Shown: positions 17,362 to 25,849 of the stretch, one piece after another
Numbering within the stretch: position 1 is the first letter of the stretch
Layout of the letters: every line of letters begins with the position of its first letter
Origin: an uncultured Eubacterium sp.
Lineage (GTDB): Bacteria; Bacillota; Clostridia; Lachnospirales; Lachnospiraceae
Direction of reading: 5' to 3'
DNA: 64,000 nucleotides
Assembly (NCBI RefSeq): GCF_937958975.1
Contig: NZ_CALGRE010000045.1
Location: 186,001 to 250,000, forward strand
Translations under genes and position numbers: made by a program
Notes under the pieces: model-generated
Told to the model about the DNA's origin: nothing
The model's database searches: none
Seen by the model: only the letters and a program-made list of their open reading frames with translations

Positions 17362-18210
17362 ATGAAAACAAAACAGCATTTGAATATAGAATATGAAGCA
17401 GAAGATAAGAAAAAAAAGAAGTTACCGTCAGTGGTTTACAGTGCTTTGAGAGTAATTGGACTGTTATTTGCCGGCGGTATACTGGTTTATGCATCTTATA
17501 ATCTTACAGAATCTTATCTGGATTATAAAGAAGACGAGATGAAGTATGCACAAATTAATGAGATGTTCCTGCAAAACACGGATGCGGAACAGAAAAAAGA
17601 TAATGATACCAACGCAATGAGTTACTCGAAATCCGTTTCCACATGGGTTTGGGATTATAAGGCAATGCTACAGTATAATGATGAGGCAAAAGGATACATA
17701 AAATTAGATGGAACAAGAATACAATATCCAATTGTGGAACATGAAGACAACAAATTTTATTTAACAAGAGGTTCGGATAAAATATATAACGGGGCAGGTT
17801 CTATATTTTTGGATTACAGGACAGCGGGTTTAGATGGAAATATGTGCATATTATATGGACACAATATGTTAGATGGCTCTATGTTTAAGGAATTAATGAA
17901 TTACAGAAAGGATGATTTTTGTAAAAAGCATCCTGTTTTTGATATATATGTTGGATATAAACATTATATTTATTATGTTTTTTCTACATTTTCAACCAAA
18001 GACGATAACAAAGATATATATAAATATGGTTTTGAGAGTGATTCGGATTTTCAGAAATGGATTACTACGGTAAGTAACAAAAGCAGGTATAATTTTGGTG
18101 TAGAAAAACCGGATACTACAGATAAAATTATAATGTGTTCGACGTGTGTAGATGATTATGGAAATAGACAGATTGTGTGCATGTATCGGGGAGAAGAGGT
18201 TGTTGACTAA
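17362..18210 (+). CDS. srtB: Class B sortase
   Basis: 282 residues. A membrane anchor near the N-terminus (VIGLLFAGGILVYASY, about 33-50) precedes a sortase barrel with catalytic His in LYGHNMLDGSMF, catalytic Cys in IIMCSTCVDD and a final Arg-containing strand (RQIVCMYRGEE). Class B features include the long N-terminal helix and the CSTC motif. It would attach surface proteins to peptidoglycan or polymerise pili. No substrate with a sorting signal is adjacent, so substrates must lie elsewhere. Confidence 0.9.
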   Translation: MKTKQHLNIEYEAEDKKKKKLPSVVYSALRVIGLLFAGGILVYASYNLTESYLDYKEDEMKYAQINEMFLQNTDAEQKKDNDTNAMSYSKSVSTWVWDYKAMLQYNDEAKGYIKLDGTRIQYPIVEHEDNKFYLTRGSDKIYNGAGSIFLDYRTAGLDGNMCILYGHNMLDGSMFKELMNYRKDDFCKKHPVFDIYVGYKHYIYYVFSTFSTKDDNKDIYKYGFESDSDFQKWITTVSNKSRYNFGVEKPDTTDKIIMCSTCVDDYGNRQIVCMYRGEEVVD

Positions 18211-18236
18211 CAAAATAAATAAAAAAAGAGTATTAG

Positions 18237-18265
18237 TTGACATAAAAACACATAAAATGTATGAA
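18237..18265 (+). promoter_or_regulatory. Probable glnN promoter
   Basis: TTGACA, 17-bp spacer, TATGAA. It lies 27 bp after srtB and would give glnN a leader of about 265 nt. Confidence 0.45.
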
Positions 18266-18269
18266 TACT

Positions 18270-18533
18270 TAATTTTATTAAGAAAAAGGTTTAAATAATT
18301 AGATAAATACTCGTCTACTATTGATTTTTGTAAAGAAATGATGTAGATTATAGGGCGAATGAGGTAAGACTCACCGCTAAATGAGATTAAGGACAAGGGC
18401 GTTCTTCAAAATATTTTATTTGGAGAAGTGTCCTTTTTTATTTTTATATAGGCAATTCCTTTGAGTTTTGTATATAAAAACACTCCATTGCGGTGGAAGA
18501 AAAATATGTTAGTCAAAGAAAGGAACAAAGACT
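18270..18533 (+). promoter_or_regulatory. Long glnN leader with an intrinsic-terminator hairpin
   Basis: The leader carries a terminator-like hairpin at 18389-18440: AAGGACA/TGTCCTT outer stem, TTCTTC/GAGAA inner stem, then a T-run. Ahead of it lies a small stem (TGAG/CTCA, about 18358-18373) and behind it TCCA/TGGA. If transcription starts at the TTGACA promoter, the hairpin is an attenuator for glnN. If not, it only terminates srtB. I do not recognise a named riboswitch class; ANTAR-protein antitermination is known for nitrogen genes in Firmicutes but its loop consensus is not clearly met. Confidence 0.5.
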
Positions 18534-20627
18534 ATGGGAGTTAATATTGAAAAAATTTTTGGAGAAAATGTATTTGATGATGCTGTCATGAAAGTTCGCT
18601 TGCCAAAAAGTGATTATGAGAAAGTAAAAAGACTTATGTATGAAGGTGGTGAAATCACAGAGGAGTTAGCTGATGTGGTTGCACAGGCAATGAAAGAATG
18701 GGCATTAGAAAAAGGTGCTACACACTATACACATGTATTCCAGCCATATGTTATTTCAGTAGGAGCTGAAAAGCATGATTCTTTTTCTTCAACGCCAAGT
18801 GATGGAAAAATTGAGAATACATTTACAGGAAAAGATTTACTTATGGGAGAGCCTGATGCATCTTCGTTCCCATCCGGCGGATTAAGAGCTACATGCAGTG
18901 AAAGAGGGTATACAGCATGGGATATAACTTCACCGGTATATATTAAAGAGGGTACTCTTTGTATCCCTACAGCATTCTGTTCATATACAGGAGAATCTCT
19001 TGATACAAAAACACCGTTATTAAAAGCGATGCATGCTGTAAGTAAGCAGGGTGTAAGACTTATGAGATTGTTTGGTGATGAGAATACAAAGAGAATTTTC
19101 TCATATGTCGGACCGGAGCAGGAATATTTCCTTGTAGACAAGGAGAAATATTTAAAGAGACCTGACCTTATTTATTCAGGGCGCACACTTTTTGGTGCTA
19201 TGCCACCAAAGGGACAGGAGATGGATGACCAGTATTTTGGTTCTATTAATCCAAAGGTTAAGGCTTTCATGGATGATTTGAATGTGAAACTGTGGAAGTT
19301 AGGCATTACAGCAAAAACACAGCATTGTGAGGTGGCACCGGGACAGCATGAGATTGCACCTATTTTCTCAGTTTCTAATGTTGCTTTAGATAATAACCTC
19401 TTAGTAATGGATTTATTGAAGAAGACAGCGAGAGAACATGGTTTTGTTTGTCTTTTACACGAAAAACCATTTGATGGGATTAATGGTTCAGGTAAGCATA
19501 ATAACTGGTCGCTTACAACAGATGATGGAATTAATTTATTTAAACCGGGTAAAGAGCCTGAAAATAATAAATTATTCCAGTTAGTTTTGGCTTGTACAAT
19601 GGCAGCTGTAGACAGACATGCGGTTTTACTCAGACTTGCTGCATCTAATACTGGTAATGACCATAGACTTGGAGCAAATGAGGCACCTCCTGCTATTATC
19701 TCCATGTATCTTGGAGACCAGGTTGGAGATATTGTCGAGCAGATTTTAAAGGATGGAAAAGCAACAAGAAGTCTTTCATCCGGAACACTTGATTTTGGTA
19801 TTAAAAAATTACCTGTATTGGAGAAGGACCCTACAGATAGAAACAGAACATCACCATTTGCGTTTACAGGTAACAGATTTGAATTTAGAATGGTTGCATC
19901 GTCTAACACAATTGGTGATACAAATATTGTATTAAATACGATGATGGCAGAAGTCTTTGCGGAGGCATGTGACGCATTAGAGGGTGCAGAAGATTTTGAT
20001 AAGGCTGTGGAAGAATATACAGCAAAATTAATGAGAGAACATGCAAGAATTGTATTTAATGGAAATGGTTACTCAGAAGAATGGCCAATTGAAGCCGAAA
20101 AGAGAGGGCTTCCAAATTGCAAGTCTATTGTAGATGCAATTCCGGCATTAGTGGATGAATCAACAATTAAAATGTATGAGAAGTTCAATATTTTGTCAAA
20201 GGCTGAATTAGAAGCAAGAAAAGAAATTTTATTTGAACAGTATGCGGGAGTTAGAAATATTGAAGCATTAACCATGATAGATATGGCAAATAAAATGATT
20301 ATTCCTGCGGCAGTTCAGTATACAAAAAAACTTGCCGATACAGTGATTGCGGTAAAAGAGGCTGGAGCAGATGCATCTGTTCAGGCAGAAATGTTATCGG
20401 AAGTTACATCAAAGCTGGCTGAAATGAAAGAAGCAGTGAAGGCACTTGCGGAGGTGACGGCAAAAGCGGCGGATGCGGAATGTACACAGTGCATGGCACA
20501 GGCATATAAAGATGATGTTATGGCAGCAATGGCAGCTCTTAGAAAACCGGCTGACGAGCTTGAAGTCATAATGCCAAAAGAGGTATGGCCAATGCCTACA
20601 TATGGTGACTTGGTTTTTGAATTATAG
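18534..20627 (+). CDS. glnN: Glutamine synthetase type III
   Basis: 697 residues, the length of the GSIII family, which is larger than GSI. It assimilates ammonium into glutamine in the cytosol. GS motifs seen include FPSGGLRATCSERGY, EQEYFLVDKEKY (metal-binding Glu), APGQHEIAPIF, the ATP-binding HEKPFDGINGSGKHNNWS and the NRTSPFAFTGNRFEFRM region. The Ala-rich C-terminal helices (KALAEVTAKAADAE) are usual in GSIII. AAAGG precedes the ATG. It stands alone with a terminator and long leader, pointing to nitrogen-responsive control. Confidence 0.95.
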   Translation: MGVNIEKIFGENVFDDAVMKVRLPKSDYEKVKRLMYEGGEITEELADVVAQAMKEWALEKGATHYTHVFQPYVISVGAEKHDSFSSTPSDGKIENTFTGKDLLMGEPDASSFPSGGLRATCSERGYTAWDITSPVYIKEGTLCIPTAFCSYTGESLDTKTPLLKAMHAVSKQGVRLMRLFGDENTKRIFSYVGPEQEYFLVDKEKYLKRPDLIYSGRTLFGAMPPKGQEMDDQYFGSINPKVKAFMDDLNVKLWKLGITAKTQHCEVAPGQHEIAPIFSVSNVALDNNLLVMDLLKKTAREHGFVCLLHEKPFDGINGSGKHNNWSLTTDDGINLFKPGKEPENNKLFQLVLACTMAAVDRHAVLLRLAASNTGNDHRLGANEAPPAIISMYLGDQVGDIVEQILKDGKATRSLSSGTLDFGIKKLPVLEKDPTDRNRTSPFAFTGNRFEFRMVASSNTIGDTNIVLNTMMAEVFAEACDALEGAEDFDKAVEEYTAKLMREHARIVFNGNGYSEEWPIEAEKRGLPNCKSIVDAIPALVDESTIKMYEKFNILSKAELEARKEILFEQYAGVRNIEALTMIDMANKMIIPAAVQYTKKLADTVIAVKEAGADASVQAEMLSEVTSKLAEMKEAVKALAEVTAKAADAECTQCMAQAYKDDVMAAMAALRKPADELEVIMPKEVWPMPTYGDLVFEL

Positions 20628-20654
20628 TAAAATTTAATAAATAGAATAAATTCG

Positions 20655-20694
20655 GGAGAAATATTTTGAGTTAAAAATATTTCTCCTGTTTTTA
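20655..20694 (+). terminator. Terminator after glnN
   Basis: GGGAGAAATATTTT / AAAATATTTCTCC followed by TGTTTTT. Confidence 0.85.
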
Positions 20695-20833
20695 TGATTT
20701 AAAAGACAAGAAAGTACCTATTTCATGTTGCAATAATGAAAACATTTGGTTACAATGTATATCAATGTAAAAATTGTATCATGATTATATGTGATAGAGC
20801 ATACGAAAAAGATATAAGGATGTAGAAAGGTAA

Positions 20834-21856
20834 ATGAACATTATTTTAGATATTTTATTTTTATTAGTCGGTTTTTTTCTTTTGATAAAAGGAGCTGATT
20901 ATTTTGTGGATGGAAGTTCTACAATTGCTAAAAAATTAAAGGTTCCATCCATCGTGATTGGGCTTACCATTGTAGCAATTGGAACATCTTTGCCGGAACT
21001 GGCGGTTAGTTCTATGGCTTCAGCAAAAAATTCTAATGCTATGGCGCTGAGCAATGTGACAGGCTCTAATATTTTTAATTTATTGATGGTTTTGGGTATA
21101 ACTGCATTGTTTGTTAATACGCAGGTGAAAAAGTCTGTTTTAAAGAGAGAATTTCCATTTCTGTTAGTGATATCAGCACTGCTTGTTTTTGTTGCGGCAG
21201 ATGCTTTGTGGTTTGGTGGAATTATAGGAAAAGTTAATATATTTAAATTTGCAAATGGCAGTACAACCATAGGAACAATAGAAAGGCTTGATGGTATATT
21301 ATTGTTAGCTGTTTTTGCCGGATTTATTATATGGACGGTAAGTTATGCTTTGACGGAGAGAAGCAAACAGAGAGAAGAAATTGAAAATGAAAAATTAATG
21401 TCCAATTTGAAATGTGCATTTTGTATTATTGGTGGTGCAATTGCAATTATGCTTGGCGGAGATTTGGTTGTTGAGAGTGCTAAAGGTATTGCATTTGCAG
21501 TGGGGATGAGTGAAACATTGGTCGGATTGACGATTGTTGCATTAGGAACATCCCTTCCGGAGTTGGTTACATCTATTATTGCAGCGAGAAAAGGAGAAGC
21601 CGACCTTGCAGTGGGTAATGTTGTAGGCTCGAATATAGCAAATGCCTTACTGGTACTTGGCGTTTCGGCAGCAATTTCGCCGATTACGGCAACCACGATG
21701 AATGCAATCGATGCAATGGTCGCATTGATAGCTTCTTTGGCAGTATACATTATGGCAAAGAGCCAATGTACAATTAAGAAAAAAGAGGGAATAGTTCTCG
21801 TGTTTATGTATGCACTTTATATGGTGTATATTATGTGTAGACAGTTTTTAGCTTAG
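20834..21856 (+). CDS. CaCA-family Ca2+/Na+ antiporter (YrbG-like)
   Basis: 340 residues and about ten hydrophobic segments in two inverted halves. Each half has the alpha-repeat signature: GLTIVAIGTSLPELAVS with GSNIFN near residues 42-75, and GLTIVALGTSLPELVTS with GSNIANALLVLG near 228-275. These repeats form the ion-binding site in the membrane. GAAAGG precedes the ATG. It is the last host gene before the prophage. Confidence 0.92.
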   Translation: MNIILDILFLLVGFFLLIKGADYFVDGSSTIAKKLKVPSIVIGLTIVAIGTSLPELAVSSMASAKNSNAMALSNVTGSNIFNLLMVLGITALFVNTQVKKSVLKREFPFLLVISALLVFVAADALWFGGIIGKVNIFKFANGSTTIGTIERLDGILLLAVFAGFIIWTVSYALTERSKQREEIENEKLMSNLKCAFCIIGGAIAIMLGGDLVVESAKGIAFAVGMSETLVGLTIVALGTSLPELVTSIIAARKGEADLAVGNVVGSNIANALLVLGVSAAISPITATTMNAIDAMVALIASLAVYIMAKSQCTIKKKEGIVLVFMYALYMVYIMCRQFLA

Positions 21857-21871
21857 CTTTTAGAAAAGCAA

Positions 21872-21895
21872 AAAGGATGCATGTCTGCATCCTTT
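21872..21895 (+). terminator. Terminator after the antiporter
   Basis: AAAGGATGCA-TGTC-TGCATCCTTT. Two more hairpins follow (GAATCGGA/TCCGATTC near 21928-21948 and AAAACATAAACAAAAG/CTTTTGTTTATGTTTT near 21965-22008). The stretch to the prophage end has no gene. Confidence 0.85.
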
Positions 21896-22049
21896 CCGCA
21901 AATATATTCTAATAATAAAAAAGGGAGGGAATCGGATTTCTCCGATTCTAAAAAAAAATTATGAAAAAACATAAACAAAAAGAGTAATAACTTTTGTTTA
22001 TGTTTTTATAATAATTTGAAATCGTGAAAAAAGAGTGATTTCCATGTAA

Positions 22050-22073
22050 AAAGATTATGAACAAGATGTAAAA
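22050..22073 (+). repeat. attL core
   Basis: 24-bp repeat starting AAAGATTATGAACAAG, identical to 55371-55394. Confidence 0.9.
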
Positions 22074-22150
22074 CATTATACCCCGAAAATCCTTATATTT
22101 TCAGGGATTTTGAATTTTATAATTTGAGTAAATTCAAGTAAATTTGAGTT

Positions 22151-22174
22151 CGTAGTATACAGGTAGTATACAAA
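22151..22174 (+). promoter_or_regulatory. Left integrase arm-type site
   Basis: CGTAGTATACAGGTAGTATAC: two GTAGTATAC units 11 bp apart, preceded by AATTTGAGTAAATTCAAGTAAATTTGAGTT. The same motif in the same orientation recurs inside the right end of the prophage. Confidence 0.7.
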
Positions 22175-23263
22175 TTAATGATTAATTTTGGATATCTCTA
22201 AGAGCATTTTTTCTAAAGTGATTGTCGTATATACACCCTTGGTGATATCCTTTATTTTATGTCCGATAATTCTTTTTGTAGTAGTTTCATCAGCTCCGGC
22301 ATTGTGCATAAGAGTGGCAAAAGTATGTCTTGTGTCGTGCGGGAGATGTTCATAACCAAATAGCTGTAACGTGTACTCCTTTATCTTTCCTCGTAAAGTG
22401 CTGTCATTTCCCCTTTTTCCACTTATGTAACAATAAAGATAGTTCTCGTTTTTGCTCAAAAAATTTTTGATAAAAGGTAAAATACATTCGCAGAGAGGTA
22501 TTATTCTGTCGATTCCGGCAGCAGTTTTTACACCGCCGACCATGTATCTCTGTTCGGGAAATACATTTTTAGATTCGATAGAGATAAACTCTTCAATACG
22601 AACACCAGTGTAAATCATACAAAGAAGCACTTGAGCCAATTCGTTATTTTTGTTTTTCCATAGTGTCTCTATCTCGCAAGTGGTAAAAATTCGATGTCGT
22701 TCTACATTGGAAACATTTCCTTTAAAATTACAAAATCTTGAGTAATCTTTATCAATCTCCTTGATAGAGATAGCGTATTCAAAAACCCCTTTTAAGATTA
22801 CAGAGTTATGGTCCATCGTAGCTTGACTTCTTGTAGCAAGATTATCTAAACAGTCTTGAATCACAGCGGATGTGATATCAGAGATGGGAATATTATGCAA
22901 TGCAGACAATCTTTTAAAAGCATATTTGTAAATGTGTTTTTCCTCACCTTTGTATTTAAAATTAATCCACTCATAATATAACGCGCTAAAGGTTTTCGAT
23001 TTTGGCCTTACAAGATTATATTGTTCGTACAATTTTGGGTTTTTTGAAGCTTCTTTTTGAAGATTGTACAGATTTCTAAACTGTTCTGCTTCTTTGAAGG
23101 TTTCAAAATAGTTTAAATATTTAAATTTCTGTCTTGTATTGCCGTTGCTATCTGTTGCAACCCCGATGGTTATTCTAACACCGTAAGGCTTTCTTCTGTT
23201 TTTGCCTAGAAAAACGACACTTCCATCACCGTTGGAATTTTTCAAAGGTTTCTTTCGTGACAC
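22175..23263 (-). CDS. int: Phage integrase, tyrosine recombinase
   Basis: About 362 residues. An N-terminal arm-binding region (SRKKPLKNSNGDGSV, then KPYGVRITIG) is followed by a SAM-like core-binding domain and the catalytic domain with Arg in MIYTGVRIEEF, the HDTRHTFATLMH box, the second His in IIGHK and Tyr in GVYTTITLE. It integrates and excises the prophage at the 24-bp core. The GTG at 23263 follows GGGGG at proper spacing; a TTG further up extends the frame but has no such site. The gene reads toward attL, which is 100 bp away. Confidence 0.92.
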   Translation of the reverse strand: MSRKKPLKNSNGDGSVVFLGKNRRKPYGVRITIGVATDSNGNTRQKFKYLNYFETFKEAEQFRNLYNLQKEASKNPKLYEQYNLVRPKSKTFSALYYEWINFKYKGEEKHIYKYAFKRLSALHNIPISDITSAVIQDCLDNLATRSQATMDHNSVILKGVFEYAISIKEIDKDYSRFCNFKGNVSNVERHRIFTTCEIETLWKNKNNELAQVLLCMIYTGVRIEEFISIESKNVFPEQRYMVGGVKTAAGIDRIIPLCECILPFIKNFLSKNENYLYCYISGKRGNDSTLRGKIKEYTLQLFGYEHLPHDTRHTFATLMHNAGADETTTKRIIGHKIKDITKGVYTTITLEKMLLEISKINH

Positions 23264-23299
23264 AGTATCACCCCCTTCTGTTTGTGAATTAAAAAATAA

Positions 23300-23398
23300 C
23301 ACTGTCTTTGACAAACAGTGTATAGAAGTGATACAATACTACTTGTTCAGGGTGATATTGTATCACTTAGAGTTGTCTGTAAAGGACAACTCTTTTTC
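23300..23398. repeat. Three consecutive hairpins upstream of int
   Basis: CACTGT/ACAGTG (23300-23320), a perfect 13-bp stem AAGTGATACAATA/TATTGTATCACTT (23326-23368), and AGAGTTGTC/GACAACTCT followed by TTTTT on the plus strand (23369-23398). The last looks like a rightward intrinsic terminator although no gene reads rightward here, so it may end an RNA antisense to the int leader, or shape that leader. Confidence 0.65.
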
Positions 23399-23473
23399 TG
23401 TTTAAGTTAAAATTTCGATAACAAAACATACTATAAAACTTATCTCATGTAAAATCAATCATGTATTAGAGTA

Positions 23474-23590
23474 TTAAATATTTTTACTAGTAAGTTCGAG
23501 CCACTTGGTAACAAAGTTGTAGATATAGTTTATATCAAGTTCATTATCTAAAGATTGTATTATTATAATAAGTTTTTCTTTCGTCTCCAT
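23474..23590 (-). CDS. Small acidic/hydrophobic protein, 38 residues
   Basis: ATG at 23590 follows GGAAGGAGAG. It reads METKEKLIIIIQSLDNELD and ends WLELTSKNI. Short genes of the form K(E)LI..I..(L)D..NYIYNFV are common beside XRE genes in Clostridia elements. It lies between the integrase and an XRE gene on the same strand. Function unknown. 23,600-23,770 has no other gene. Confidence 0.6.
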   Translation of the reverse strand: METKEKLIIIIQSLDNELDINYIYNFVTKWLELTSKNI

Positions 23591-23773
23591 AATCTCTCCT
23601 TCCAAAAAAAATAGGAGCAACACATAAGATTATACTAATCTCATTGTATTACTCCATGTATCGTCAATCATCCTCGTACCCCCTCGAAATTCATAAACTA
23701 ATATTGATTATAAGTAGTAAAAATATACTTGTAAATATTTCAAGCGAATTTATCCAGTATACTGGATGAGAAG

Positions 23774-23992
23774 TTAGATATCAATATATAAATCTTTTAT
23801 TTTGCAATCGAGGGCAATAGCGAGTTTTTTCAACGTTTCCAAAGTGGGGGAATTAACACCGTTTTCAATATTGTTGATAGAGCTGCCGCTAATACCACTT
23901 TTTTTAGAAAGTTCCTCACATGTATAACCCTTTTTTATTCGTATTTCATACAATAAAATTTCAATAGTGGTTTTATTATCTTTCGTAAACAT
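23774..23992 (-). CDS. XRE-family regulator, 72 residues
   Basis: A complete one-domain helix-turn-helix (KKGYTCEELSKKSGISGSSI, then NIENGVNSPTLETLKKLA). It is divergent from the potassium-channel gene, and could control the channel or the integrase rather than the main lytic switch, which has its own repressor at 24.9 kb. Confidence 0.85.
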   Translation of the reverse strand: MFTKDNKTTIEILLYEIRIKKGYTCEELSKKSGISGSSINNIENGVNSPTLETLKKLAIALDCKIKDLYIDI

Positions 23993-24097
23993 ACTTTTAT
24001 TATAATGTAAAAATATGCAGAATTTTACTGGTAAATAATGGAAATTAAAGGTATATTATAAAGAGACAAACATTACAATCTTTCCGGAGGAAAATGT

Positions 24098-24847
24098 ATG
24101 AAAAAAATAACTAAAGACAAAAATATTTCTCGTATAAAAAATATTTATAATTGTAGCATAACGGTTATGGCAATTGTATCAGTGGTGTTTGCTATAATAG
24201 ACATGATATCTTATTTAACATACTGGGAAAGTATTTTAGATACAATTATATATTTTATTTTTGTAATTGATTACAGTATTCGTTTTTTTAAAAGTGATAA
24301 CAAAAGATTGTTTGTTAAACGCAATGTATTAGACTTAGTTGCTATCGTTCCATTTAATTCTGTGTTCAGGGCATTTAGAATATTTAAAATTGGAAAAGTA
24401 GCTAAAATATTGAAATTACTTAAACTAACAAAAGTTGTTGTTAGAGGTGCTAGAAGTTTTGAAAAAATAAAAAGATTTCTATATACAAATGGATTTAAAT
24501 ATGTTTTGCTACTTGCTTTGGTTTCGATATTGGGCGGCTCGGTGGCTATTATGTATGTTGAGGAAATGGATTTTGTAAATGCATTATGGTGGGCATTTGT
24601 GACAACGACAACAGTTGGATATGGAGACATATCTCCGACAACTGGATTAGGCAAAGTTGTAGCTTGCGTTTTAATGATTGTTGGAATAGGGTTTATAGGC
24701 TCACTCACAAGTACAATTACATCGTTTTTCCTTGGAAATTCAAATGAAAAAATACACGAAGATAATTCTAAAGTGCAAATGTGTCTTGTACTGTATAATG
24801 AATTAAATGATAGTGAAAAAGAAAAGTTTAAAATGTATATAAAATAG
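24098..24847 (+). CDS. Voltage-gated-type potassium channel
   Basis: 249 residues with six predicted membrane segments: an S1-S4-like part (two hydrophobic spans in 22-68, then a basic stretch VFRAFRIFKIGKVAKILKLL around 90-108) and a pore with the selectivity filter TTVGYGD near residue 172, followed by S6. The Arg/Lys spacing of about three to four residues suggests voltage sensing. CGGAGG precedes the ATG. It stands alone between the two immunity-type regulators, a usual position for genes expressed in the lysogen. A channel in a tailed prophage is unusual. Confidence 0.88.
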   Translation: MKKITKDKNISRIKNIYNCSITVMAIVSVVFAIIDMISYLTYWESILDTIIYFIFVIDYSIRFFKSDNKRLFVKRNVLDLVAIVPFNSVFRAFRIFKIGKVAKILKLLKLTKVVVRGARSFEKIKRFLYTNGFKYVLLLALVSILGGSVAIMYVEEMDFVNALWWAFVTTTTVGYGDISPTTGLGKVVACVLMIVGIGFIGSLTSTITSFFLGNSNEKIHEDNSKVQMCLVLYNELNDSEKEKFKMYIK

Positions 24848-24913
24848 TTATGTTAATTATAAATAAAAATGGTGTTTCAAAAATCTATTAATCTTTTGAA
24901 ACACCATTTTTAT

Positions 24914-25243
24914 TTATTTTTCGGCAAGTCTTTTGGTTATATATTTAATGTATTTTATATCCTCATCTGACAATTTATTAAAGTTCTTAATAAAATCCAT
25001 GTGATAAAAACCAAATTCAGCAAGTGCGGAACCATCTTCGGCAGGAGTTGTTTTCTTACCAGTTATCAGGTAATCAACAGTAACACCAAAGTAATCTGCT
25101 ATTTTTTGCATTTTATCTTGTTTGGGAGTGCTTCGTCCCATTTTCCAATCAGTCAACGTGGAAGATGATATCCCGGTGGCCTTTGATACATCAAAAGGTT
25201 TAAGTCCTGCATTCTTAAGCAATTCTTGAAAAATTTCGTACAT
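24914..25243 (-). CDS. CI-like phage repressor
   Basis: About 109 residues: XRE helix-turn-helix (FDVSKATGISSSTLTDWKMG, then FGVTVDYLITGKK) plus a short C-terminal helical tail. There is no peptidase domain, so it is not self-cleaving. Start ATG at 25243 after GAAAGGAG. The divergent region to the right carries four operator-like repeats and two facing promoters, so it is the likely lysogeny repressor. Confidence 0.85.
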   Translation of the reverse strand: MYEIFQELLKNAGLKPFDVSKATGISSSTLTDWKMGRSTPKQDKMQKIADYFGVTVDYLITGKKTTPAEDGSALAEFGFYHMDFIKNFNKLSDEDIKYIKYITKRLAEK

Positions 25244-25267
25244 AAATCTCCTTTCACAAAATAAATC

Positions 25268-25424
25268 TCGGAAATGCGAAAAAACATATTGACAATACCG
25301 GAAAACCACAGTAATATAAAAATATATTTTACGGAAAGCCGAGAAAATCAGAATATGTATAAAGATTTTTTTAAAATAAGATTGTGGTAACTCATATTAT
25401 AACGGTTTTCCGTAAATATCACAA
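25268..25424. promoter_or_regulatory. Lysis-lysogeny switch region: facing promoters and four operator-like repeats
   Basis: Rightward promoter: TTGACA 25289-25294, 17-bp spacer, TAATAT 25312-25317. Leftward promoter on the minus strand: TTGTGA 25424-25419, 17-bp spacer, TATAAT 25401-25396. Operator-like sequences related to ACGGAAAACCGT occur at 25268-25279 (TCGGAAATGCGA), 25297-25309 (ACCGGAAAACCAC), 25331-25342 (ACGGAAAGCCGA) and 25402-25413 (ACGGTTTTCCGT, perfect palindrome). One sits in the spacer of each promoter. The promoters point at each other, so their transcripts overlap for about 65 nt. Confidence 0.75.
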
Positions 25425-25439
25425 TAGAAAGGAGAAAAA

Positions 25440-25637
25440 ATGTATAAAAAATTTCAAGAGCTTTTGGAAGAAAGACAGTTAACAATATGTAAGGTTGCAA
25501 AAGAAGTAGGAATTGCTGCCTCCACTTTATATGATTGGAAAAATGGAAAAAGCACTCCAAAAGCAAACAAATTGAAACTGTTGGCAGACTACTTTGAGGT
25601 AGACATTAATTATTTTTTAGAGAAACAGGAAGCATAA
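25440..25637 (+). CDS. Cro-like XRE regulator, 65 residues
   Basis: Single helix-turn-helix domain (KVAKEVGIAASTLYDWKNG, then FEVDINYFLEKQ), first gene rightward of the switch region, AAAGGAG upstream. Its sequence closely resembles the repressor N-terminus and the regulator at 26160. It is likely the Cro counterpart that starts the early operon. Confidence 0.85.
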   Translation: MYKKFQELLEERQLTICKVAKEVGIAASTLYDWKNGKSTPKANKLKLLADYFEVDINYFLEKQEA

Positions 25638-25687
25638 GCAACCAAAAGCAAAAAAGCAGCAGGAGTTTAGAAAGGAGAAAAGATAAG

Positions 25688-25849
25688 ATGCCAGAGATAA
25701 TAGTAAATGCAATGGAAGAATTTGCCTTAAGAGTTCTTAAAGGTGGTGCAAACGTAACACCACAAGAAACAGCAATATTGCCGGAGATTTTAGAAAAAAT
25801 AAAATCTTCCGACAGAGACACTACCGGAAGAAAGAATTAATTATCTTTA
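25688..25849 (+). CDS. Small protein, 53 residues
   Basis: ATG after GGAGAAAAG. Reads MPEIIVNAMEEFALRVLKGG and ends PEERINYL. Its last 13 bases overlap the end of the opposite-strand gene. No family recognised. Confidence 0.55.

Noticed and set aside
18350..18440. Glutamine, fluoride or T-box riboswitch upstream of glnN
   Set aside because: The conserved core bases of these classes are not met; only a terminator-type hairpin and small stems can be supported.
22081..22110. Hairpin CCCCGAAAAT/ATTTTCAGGG as integrase terminator
   Set aside because: The T-rich flank is on the plus side, not after the stem on the integrase strand, so the direction does not fit well.
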